A DNA stretch of 64,000 bases from Gonium pectorale (Eukaryota; Chlorophyta; Chlorophyceae; Chlamydomonadales; Volvocaceae). The stretch spans positions 224,190 to 288,189 of the forward strand of contig LSYV01000054.1 of the NCBI GenBank assembly GCA_001584585.1, read 5' to 3'. The stretch's first letter is position 1, and every line of letters begins with the position of its first letter. Positions 55,471 through 64,000 of the stretch are shown in pieces. Both the position numbers and the translations under genes were made by a program. The notes below the pieces were generated by a model. That model was not told the DNA's origin, did no database searches, and saw nothing but the letters and a program-made list of their open reading frames with translations.

Positions 55471-58388
55471 GAGGAGGAGGTCGCGGGGGGGGGGGCTGCG
55501 GAGGTAGCGTTAAGAGGGTGGCGGAGCGACGGAAGCGACGGCGGCTGGCGAAGGCAGTGTTAAAGAGGGTGGCGGAAGCAGCGATGGAGGCTGGCTGACA
55601 TGGCTAAACTACCGAGGGTGGCTGCGGCAGCGACAACGGGCGGCGGCGGCAGCAACGGCGGCTGGCTCGATGGCAGGGGCACGGGATGCTGCGTGCTGGC
55701 TCCTTACGGAAATGGCAGGCAAGGCGCGGATGGCGGCAATGGCGGCGGCATTTTCAACGGGACAGAAGCCAGTAGTCCCGCGGGGCAGGCGGCGGAACCG
55801 CACCAGCTTGCACCGCGCCAGCTTGCGCCTGCGGGCCGGAGGAGGAGGGGAGAAGGGAGAGTTGAAGGAAAGGAGAATGAACAACGACGAGCTGGGCGCC
55901 AGCAGCGTAAGTCCAGTCCGGTGGCCAAGCCGGTCCTTGCCTCGTTTCGCCGGCTCCCGAAAGTGTCGGCTCCCGAAAGTGTCGGAGACGGGGAGAGGAG
56001 GAGGGGAGCAGGGACAGCGGGGGCGAAGGCGCAGGCCGGTAGGCGGCCGGTGAATGCCGTTGGGGCGCCGGGCGCGCGCGTCGCTGCGGCTGCTGCTTCG
56101 CGAGGGGCCGACCACGGCGAAGGGTGGGCCGAGCGAGCGGAGCTGAGGGGGGGAGATGAGTAATAAATGGCGAACGGATGAGGGCGAGGGTGACGGCGCC
56201 CAGATGGGGCCCGAGCGTGGGGCAGATCACAAATGGGGGAAAAGGGAACTGAGGGCACCGGTTCCAACGTTCTAACGTCGCCGGCCCCCCTGTTGCATCC
56301 ACCCTATGTCCTGGATTCGCGTCAGAATCGCTGTTGTTTGCTGTTTTTGAACTCGCGCCAAGTTTCTTACGGGTCGTCTGCAGCTGCCGGAGAGGACGCG
56401 GGAAGAAGGCCCGGGTCAGGTACTTGGAGCGGCACGAAAATGAACGCGGGGCAGAGTGATGCCTGGTTGACGGGCGGCGTGGGGCAGCGTGCCAGTCGGG
56501 AGGGGCGCGAGGAGCTTCCTGTATCGGTACGGGTGACCAGCACCCCGCCTGATGCCCTGCTCTTGATCGGATGATTGCTGGGACGCCGTGTTTGCCACAC
56601 AGGAATGAGTGCCATGGCACACGATACATGGCTGAAGCACCGTGAGCGAAGGGAGGTAGGCGTGGCTGAAGAGCTGCCGGGGCAAGGAAGCCATCCCGGC
56701 CAATCCCACCAAAAAGGTGGCCCCGCAGGATGGCGGTTGCCAGTTGGCAGTCCTTAAGGCCTGCTACCGGGGCCCTCTGGGCGCTCCTTACTATGAAGCG
56801 ACTGGACTTGAAAGCCAATGGCATTGCGCGGTTGTGCCGGAAGGCGGAAGGCATGTCGTACAGCGTGAGATCACGCGGCGCCACTTCCCGCACTTGGCGG
56901 CCTCCCCTAGCAGCACAAGAAGTACCAAAAGCTAAAGCACTGCTTTCATGAAATAAATCCGACGGCGCGGGGGTGCTGCGAACGTGTCAGAGCTAACTCT
57001 TTGTGGGCCTTGGCTTGTAGCCTGGTACACAAGTCGGACGAGCCCGCCAATGCAATCCCGCAAGCGGGTTTTGCAAGAGCGGATCTGCAGCTGTTCAGTG
57101 GACGCCTTAGTAAAGCAGATGGAAATTGGTCCTTGCACTGCTCGACTCCCGGTTGCTGAATTGGGGAGACGTTGTGGCGGGCCCACGCTGCCACCGAATA
57201 CGGCATGCGCACGTGTACGGTATTACAGCCCGCAAACAAGCCAACCGCACATTTGTAACAATGCATGGCTCCCAACCACAGCCGACATGCGGTACAGCCC
57301 CGCCCGGCCGTCCGGGAAGTGCCGCTGTGCGGCACTCAAGCCTGTTCCCCCCTCCTTGGCAGTGCACTGCACTGCGCCCCGCCCCGCGCCCATTGATGGA
57401 AAGGACTGCACGGGCACGCGGGGCTACCCGTACATGGTAAGGCTGTGAATGATTGTAGCCCCTGACGACTGCGCGCGGGGCACAGAGCGCCTTAGCATAA
57501 GGCCGCGGACTCCTGAGCTCCCCACAAATATCTTGCAAAACAAAGAATCCTACGCACCACCTGCTCTCGCAGCAGGTCCTGCGTCCGCCGCAATCTGCGG
57601 CTCTGTATACATTTGAAGACTTCTGCAGGAGATGCACAGCCCCCCGTACTGGGTGACTGTGGTAACTACGTACAGCGCAACGTAACGTAAAGCACGCAGG
57701 CGCTACACGCACATCCACTCCAACCACCAGACCCAACTACGGGACGCGCCAACGCAGAGCTGCAGTTCGCTTTCCGCCGTGCACATTATCAGACATTTGC
57801 CCAACCGACCCCAAAAAATGTCACAAAGACCGCACGTCAGCCCGGAGCACGAAGGAGCGCTCTCGTTCGCGCCATGCGCTACAGAACGCCAAAAAAGGGC
57901 ACACACATACACACAAGGTTGTTCTGTCGCTTATAGAATCGTGTTGTCACTGTTTGAGCATACCGTTACGCATACATAACACACATACACACCCTGCCAA
58001 AGCCAGCACGCCGTGAGCAAGCGGCCCCCTCCATAGGGCAACCTGGAACCCAGTCAGTTGCACTCCTGCCACGGCACTAACCCCGCCGGGACACAATACC
58101 AGTACCGTATGGGCTGCTGGCCCCCAGAAGCGCGCACACGCACACCGTCGACTCCACGCGCGCCCATGGGAACGGCACGCGCGCCATTCATTGATACGGT
58201 CGGGTCCTCACGACGACCCGCTGGAGACACACCCACCAGGGGAGGCTCATACTGATACATCGCCAGCACGCCACACCTCTCTCGCAACACACAGCACTGC
58301 CCCTGGGTTACCTACACACGCCACGCACGTCCATACCCCGTGTCACTCACTCCCCCGTGTAACTCACACATACCCGCCCCTCGCCGCC
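55471..58388. other. Non-coding region downstream of the membrane-protein gene
   Basis: Purine-rich low-complexity DNA at 55470-56160 includes a duplicated GGCTCCCGAAAGTGTC (about 55962 and 55978). A 379-codon minus-strand frame (55754-56893) has no domain and overlaps comparable frames. A repeat family B copy lies at 57905-57985. No RNA gene is seen. Confidence 0.45.
57905..57985 (-). repeat. Dispersed repeat family B, copy 2
   Basis: Reverse complement reads TATGCGTAACGGTATGCTCA, then TTCTATAAGCGACAGAACAA, matching 7726-7795 apart from a short indel. Flanked by AC-rich sequence. Confidence 0.6.
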
Positions 58389-58595
58389 ATGCAGAACGTC
58401 GCCGCCGCACCGCCTAGCGCCGCCACAGGGGGCGCAGAAGCGTCACCGAGTGGCGAGCTGCCCCGAAGCCCCAGTCGCGCAAGTTCTCTCGAAACAGTGC
58501 TACCCACGGACCATTTACGTCCACATTTGAGCCCGGTACCACAATGCCCAATCCGCAAAGGTCCTGCACCCGTGATCAAGGTTCAAACTCTTTAG
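58389..58595 (+). CDS. Possible short ORF or orphan first exon (68 aa)
   Basis: The ATG follows a CCGCCGCC-like context and opens MQNVAAAPPSAATGG, then a Ser/Pro/Arg-rich stretch with SPSRASSLE, before a TAG. Codon use looks like local genes and the opposite strand is less protein-like, but there is no recognisable domain and no downstream exon could be joined. It may be a truncated gene start or chance. Confidence 0.2.
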   Translation: MQNVAAAPPSAATGGAEASPSGELPRSPSRASSLETVLPTDHLRPHLSPVPQCPIRKGPAPVIKVQTL

Positions 58596-59530
58596 GGTAA
58601 CGTTCGCTGCCACCGCTCACGCATCCTACCGGCTACATACCCAAGGCTTAGGATAAGCACCGCTCCCTGCTACGTCGACACAAGCGCACACAATAGTGTG
58701 TACACACGCAGAGGCATACCGTGTCGACGCAGCAGAACGCGCGATGGGCTCTTCGGCCACCGTACAGCGTCGTCACCCGCCCCAACGAGAGCCCAACCGC
58801 CCAACCGCCCTGCCCTGCCGGGGATCATTCCTTGGCAGGAGTGCGTCGTGCCGTAGTACACTCGAGAGACCGAAACCTCGTCGTGCCCCGCCCCGCCCTG
58901 CACTCCCTGTCCACCAGCGCTCGTCAACCCTCCCCCAAAGCGTTGCAGAGCGCGTGCCCCGGATTCAAAGCAAAGGCAGAAGCAGACGCACGAAACGCGG
59001 CGCCGGCACGCGCGGCGCAGCGACCGCTCAAGCTACAGGGGTTAATAGGGTTTGCGGTGCGATGTAGTGTAGTGCGGTGCGGCGCGGGGGGGTCAGGTGC
59101 GCGATAAGCGCAGCCGCCGCACGTCCGCACCACAGCGACCCTCTACAGGCACGCGCACACACACAGGCACGCAGGATACAGACCGCAACCGCCCGCTGGA
59201 CTTCAACAGGTCTCGCAGCGAATTGGGACTCGTGGCGAGGCCACGCCGCCACACGTTGGCATGTCTCCTTCGCACCCTCGTCACACTTCCAGCTATGCCG
59301 CCAACCTCGTTGGCACGCTGGAACACGACACGGCTCCGAGACGCCATGACGGTCCGCTGGTGGGCCCCACTCAGCCGGAGCGCCCGCAGGAGCGGGGCAC
59401 ACGACCCAGCAGCCATGCTCGCACCGCCCGCCGTCGCGCGGCCGCCACCGCCGCCCGCACAGCACAGCACAGCACAGCACGTTGCGTCCGGCTGGCAGCC
59501 ACTCTTCCGACCCGTGGGTCACCTGCGCCG
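58596..59530. other. 3' flank of the transporter gene
   Basis: No exon is supported. It should contain the 3' UTR of the minus-strand transporter, but no TGTAA is visible on that strand near the stop. Overlapping open frames on both strands are judged compositional. Confidence 0.4.
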
Positions 59531-62500
59531 TCACGCGTCGTCGTGCAGTCGGTAGGCGATGCCCAGCGCGGTCAGGATCTGGTGGGATGGTGGGATGGTG
59601 GGATGGTGGGATGGTGGGATGGGGGGATGGTGAGATGGTGGGATGGTGGGATGGGGGGATGGAGGTGTGCGCGCGTATGGAGCAATGTGGAGTGAGGTGT
59701 GGAGCATAGGGGTAGGTTGGACCTTGGACTCGTGGTGGAAAGCACGATTAGCGGGACGCGCGGCGCTGCACCCCCGGGTCGGCACACGGCTTGCGGCCGG
59801 TTGCCGTATACATTCCTTAAGCCGTGGGGAACAGAGTTGGCATGGGCGAAAGGGCGCATGGTTGGATGTGGAGTGGGGCGAGGCACCGCGTGGGGGCGTG
59901 CCAAGGTGGCGAGGGCCTAGCTCGGTGTGGCTGCTGCCTGGCTGCTGCCCACCAGTGTGGCTGCTGCCCACCGGTGTGGCTGCTGCTCAGCGGCAGAGTG
60001 AAGGGTGACCGTAGCGTCTAGGCTGCGAGTCCGGCAAGGGCATGGGCAATGGCCTTGCCCCATCCCGAGCTATGCAAGCCCGTGACACGAGGGGAAGGGC
60101 TTGCGGGAGGCGCTAGGGGCCGCGAGAGAGCGGCGCCGGTACGACATCACGTACGGTACTGGTCCCCCGACGCGGAATGCTGGCGGGAAAGCCATGCAAA
60201 GACGGGCGGCGAGGTCTCACCCCGCCCCAACCGCCCTCCTGGTCCGTGGTCCCCACCTTGAGCCACATAATGATGAGGGGCGTCAGCAACAGGTTGCCCA
60301 GTATGTTGGTCAGGCTCACCAGCTCCACGCCCCTGCAGGCGTGCGAGACCACACGCACACTTAAAACGGTCAACAGAAAACCGCCAACCGGCAACCGCCA
60401 GACAGGCAACAGCCGCCAGACTACGACAGTTACTCTGGTACAGACAGGCAGCCGCGCGACAGGCAACCTGAGGTGAGTCGCGCGGTGTACGGATCAAGTG
60501 GCCACACGTGCCGACATGCGCGCACAGCCACCCCCACCACACTGTCCCCCTCCTCCTCTTGCCGTACCTGCCGTACTGTACGGCCAGCACGAAGGACGTG
60601 GCGGCCGCGGGGCAGAGCGTGAGCAGCGTGAGCGAGGCCACGTGCTGCGAGTCGAGCCGCACCAGCAGCGCGCAGCCCGTCATGAAGAGGGGCAGCAGGC
60701 CCAGCTTGATGGTCAGCAGGACAAGCATCTGGAGGCATGGCGAGGGGTAGCGGGGTTGGCGGGATGGCGGGGGGTGGCGGGGGTGGCTGGATGGCGGGGG
60801 TGGCGGGATGGCGAGGGCAGGGGTGTGCGTGAGGGCGGGGCCAAGGGTGGGAGGACTACCCATTCCGTGGGCAAAGCCGGGCGACGAACGACGAGCTGCG
60901 TGCTCCAGGCGCGTCCATACTAGAGCAGCGCAACTTGGGTGGTGCGGGGGGGCGGGTGCCGGGGGGCCGGGTGACGAGCGCGGGGGTGATCTGTCGGTGT
61001 GAGGCGCACCACCGGCCCACGCCAGGCCGGCGGCGCTGCGGCAGCATATGCCATACATACCTGCTCAACCAGCCTCGCCCCCTCCCAGCCTTGCGCACGG
61101 GCTCCGCCCAAACACCATGCTCTACCGCCCCAGACCAACGGGACGGCCCGTGCCCCGCCAGAGCCCCGCCCGGGCTGCTTGCTAAACAACTCTCCACCCT
61201 ACCAAACACATCCTGGGTCGCGCCCCTCACCTTGACTCCCTCGCCCTTGGGTAGCCAGCGCTTCCCGTGCATCTGAGGAGGCGAGGGGAGGGGAGGGGAG
61301 GGGAGGGGAGGGAAGGGGCGGCCGTCTTGAGGACGCACATGTTACGACCAAGCCAGGGAGAGAAGGGGGAGTGTAGACGCAGCTACAACGGGGCCCCTCG
61401 TGCTCAAGCTCGAGCCTGGCAGTTGGCCCACCTAAGGCATTCCCCGCCAATCGCCTATCCGCCTGCTGTCTCCCAACCTCTCCCCCATCCCCCTCCCAAT
61501 CCACCCCCAGAGACCGCGCCCCGCCCCAATGCACCCGTGCGTTCCGACCCGCCCTGACCCGCCCCGGCCCAGCCCCCTCCCACGGCCCCCGCCCCCGCCC
61601 CCGGCACACGACTCACCCACGCGCCGTTTGCGAAGATGCTCATGGGCACCACCAGGCCGTTAACCCAGCCCAGCATGCCCGCCACCCAGCCGACCTCGGG
61701 CCGGTAGCGCGGCGAGGCGGGGTCCAGGAACACGCGCAGTCCGGACACAGACACGGCCATGGCCAGGAACATGGTCCATATCATGGGGTTCTGGGGAATG
61801 GGGGGGAGCAGGCGGGGGAAAAGAAATAAGGAAAGGCGTTCTCACTAGAGAGGCCGGGGGGAAGGGTAGGGAGGGGGCACAGTCCGTGGGCAACCTGAAG
61901 GGAAGGGAAGGTGGGGAGAAGAGGATGGGGACTAAGGGGGCAGCTTGCAAAGCAGTTTCACGCGCAGTGAAGAACACAGGGCACAACGCAGCCTACAGCG
62001 CAGGTACCGGCACCTAGCGGTCGGGCGGTCCCCGTATTAAGAAGGGGAGAAAGCAGGTACGTTCCGGCGGGGATATTCTCACGGGCGAGGGGTTGAAAAT
62101 ATGGTGGCGGTGACGGACTGAGAGCAGAATGGGGCACTTGGATGGACGGTCATAGCTACAGCAGAGCCTACAGCACAGAACACAGCCGGCGGCCGCGAGC
62201 CGCTTCGGCCGACCGGACAACGTCCGGAGTTCACGCAGGGCGGACGCCCTCCAGGCACCTCGAGCCCCCTAGGCAAACTCCCACAGCCAACAATGTGAGA
62301 CATCCTGAAAGTGCCAGAGTTGTCCTGCAGCGGCCGACACACGAGACACAGACAAGAACGAGGCACCTTGGAGAGGGTGGACAGGATGTGCCACAGCTGC
62401 GGGTGCTCGCCGGCAAACGCCCGCAGCGCGCCGCCCAGGCCGCCGTGCCGCCGCAGCGCCTCCGCCGTCGCCTCGCGCACCAGCCGCTTGTCGCTGGCAG

Positions 62501-64000
62501 CTGCGGCGGAGGCGGCGGACGCGTCGACGGCGGCGGCGGCATCCAGGCCTGCCGCGGCGGCGGTGGTGAGGCGGCGGAAGGCCGAGTCGGGCGCCGCGAA
62601 GTCGAGCAGCGGGCTGGAGCCGGCCTGGGGGGTCGGGGATAAGAGGGGGGCGGTTTGGAGAACTAAGGGGGCGCGGGGAGCTCGGTATTCAAGTAGGTTT
62701 GGCGCGTACGCACCGGCATTCAGCACTCAGTCTGGCGTCCGGGGAGGGAGAGGGGGTAGGGGGGCGGCGGGCTGAGGAGAAACACCGCACGCACGTACGG
62801 GGTGGGGTGGGGTGGGGTGGTGCTACCTTTCCGGGGAGGGGCGCAGCAGGGGGGTGCGCTCGGCCGGCTGAGGGGCGCGCCGGCTGAGGGAAGAGGAAAC
62901 CACGTGGGAGGCGACCTCGCTCTTTTTACACCACACACGGGGCACCCATCCCCACCACCACCACCAGGGCCACCGCCGCCGCCTCCTCCCTCTTCCGCCC
63001 CAATATCACGGGCGCACCCTCCCGCCTTTTGCCTCTGCACTCCCAGACCCTCCCCTCCCCACCTCGGACTTGGACCGCCGCCCCCGCCGCCGCCGCGCCG
63101 CCGACCGGGCACCCGCCCGCACCGCCGCCTGCGAACCAGCACCGGGTCAGAGGGCCAGTGGGCCAGTCAAACTCACACACCGCTGGCATGCCAGCCACTG
63201 GAACCCAAGCAGCATTTTGGTTTGCCACACATCAGTCAAGTGTGTACGGATTGTCTCAACATGTGATGTAGGCCGAGTTCAAGTTCACCATGGCTTCGTG
63301 GGGTGCTCTTAACGACACTCGCCTGCCGGTCAAAGGAGAGCCCCGACGCCAGCTCGAGCAAGGCCATGTCGACGGCCTCGCTGCGGCTGTGTCCCGCCGC
63401 CGTCACGCCGCCGGCCAGTGCGTACGCCGGCGCCGTCCCCCGACGCAACCGCTGCTGCTGCTGTCCGGCCTCCTCCGCCCGATACTCATGATACTGTTGT
63501 TGCTGCGCCGGCAGGCCCTGCACCGGGACCGAGCGGGCGTGGAGGCGGCCCTGCGCCGCCGCCGCGACGGCGGCGGCAGCGGCGGCAGGCCCGGCGGAGG
63601 CCGCGGACTCGAAGGAGGCCAGCGCAGGCGCCGGCGCCGACGGCGCCGACGCCATGCCGCCGCCGTAGCCGTGGCCGTCGGCTGCGGTGGCGGAGGCCGC
63701 GTAGATGCGAGTGGGCGACGGCGGCCCGCTGGCCGCCGCCGCCGCCGGCGTTGAGGTCGGCGTCGGCACGTCGGCTTCCTTGGGAGAAGGGGGCTCGCTG
63801 GTGGAGCGGGCCGCGAAGGTGGAGAAGGAGGGCAGCGCCCTGGAGAGGAGCGGGAGCGGCGGATGCGCCTGGGACGGCTGGGACGACAGTCGGCTCGGCG
63901 ACGGCGGCTGCGGCGGCGACGGCGGCTGCGGCGGCGACGGCGGCNGCGGCGGCGACGGCGGCTGCGGCCGCGGGCCGGCGGCGGCGGTTGCGAGCGAGCA
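59531..64000 (-). CDS. Auxin efflux carrier-like (PIN/PILS-type) transporter, 5' truncated by window edge
   Basis: Minus-strand exons 63323-64000 (open to the edge), 62367-62624, 61617-61790, 61231-61272, 60568-60728, 60257-60332 and 59531-59578, all in phase to a TGA; 478 residues visible. The C-terminal half reads WTMFLAMAVSVSGLRVF, GWVNGLVVPMSIFANGAW, TIKLGLLPLFMTGCALLV, VASLTLLTLCPAAATSFVLA with VQYGR, and LVSLTNILGNLLLTPLII. This matches the order and tone of the last membrane helices of the membrane-transport (auxin efflux carrier) family. Such proteins export weak acids across plasma or ER membrane; the substrate in algae is not established. Before it lies a Pro/Ala/Gln-rich hydrophilic loop of more than 300 residues. 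Exon 63323 needs a GC donor. The N-terminal helices are outside the window. Confidence 0.7.
59581..59663. repeat. 8-bp minisatellite (GGGATGGT)n in the last transporter intron
   Basis: About ten near-identical units directly beside the acceptor of the final exon. Confidence 0.85.
61281..61318. repeat. (GGGGA)n microsatellite in a transporter intron
   Basis: About seven GGGGA units close to the acceptor of the 42-base exon at 61231-61272; pyrimidine-rich on the sense strand. Confidence 0.8.
63890..63972 (-). repeat. 18-bp coding tandem repeat (Pro/Ser/Gln) in the transporter loop
   Basis: Units of GGCGGCTGCGGCGGCGAC in the plus-strand reading code a QPPSPP-type repeat on the minus strand. 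One ambiguous base (N at 63945) shows the array was hard to sequence. Confidence 0.75.

Noticed and set aside
55754..56893. 379-codon minus-strand open frame
   Set aside because: Purine/pyrimidine-biased DNA, no recognisable motif, several competing frames of similar length.

Overview
The window looks like nuclear DNA of a volvocine (Chlamydomonas/Volvox-type) green alga. It is GC-rich, its genes are broken into many short exons with GTG-rich donors and CAG acceptors, its proteins carry Gly/Ala/Pro/Ser low-complexity inserts, one has a (Ser-Pro)-rich hydroxyproline-glycoprotein-type tail, and two genes are followed by TGTAA, the chlorophycean polyadenylation signal. Two 20-N gaps (1230-1249 and 53930-53949) show it is a draft scaffold. 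All gene models were built by eye from splice signals, reading phase and protein resemblance; no alignment or transcript was available.

Left third, plus strand. Two tandem paralogues of a large protein with a divergent MYND-like zinc-finger C-terminus lie at 1251-4236 (5' part missing at a gap) and 5908-9534 (complete, 930 aa). They are followed by an atypical protein kinase (12256-14638) and a ten-exon flavin-containing monooxygenase-like gene (16974-25203) with a 260-aa insert and an ~860-aa low-complexity tail.

Middle, minus strand. Three genes for predicted secreted proteins follow each other: a LysM-ended protein (28018-29942), a 33-exon gene for a ~2389-aa extracellular protein (31704-48878), and a 178-aa protein (49978-51861). 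The giant has a signal peptide, three copies of a glycosidase-like module separated by EGF-like segments, a TSP1-like segment and a Ser-Pro-rich tail. Modules II and III keep the two Glu motifs expected of a clan GH-A-like active site. Module I has lost both.

Right end. A multi-pass membrane protein of unknown function (52769-55470, plus) is followed by repeat-rich non-coding DNA, then the 3' part of an auxin-efflux-carrier-like (PIN/PILS-type) transporter on the minus strand (59531 to the edge).

The three secreted genes suggest an extracellular-matrix block; the other genes show no obvious shared pathway. Other points of note are two long intronic hairpins, three small dispersed repeat families, three introns that need GC-AG splicing, and an intron carrying a decayed copy of the next exon start.
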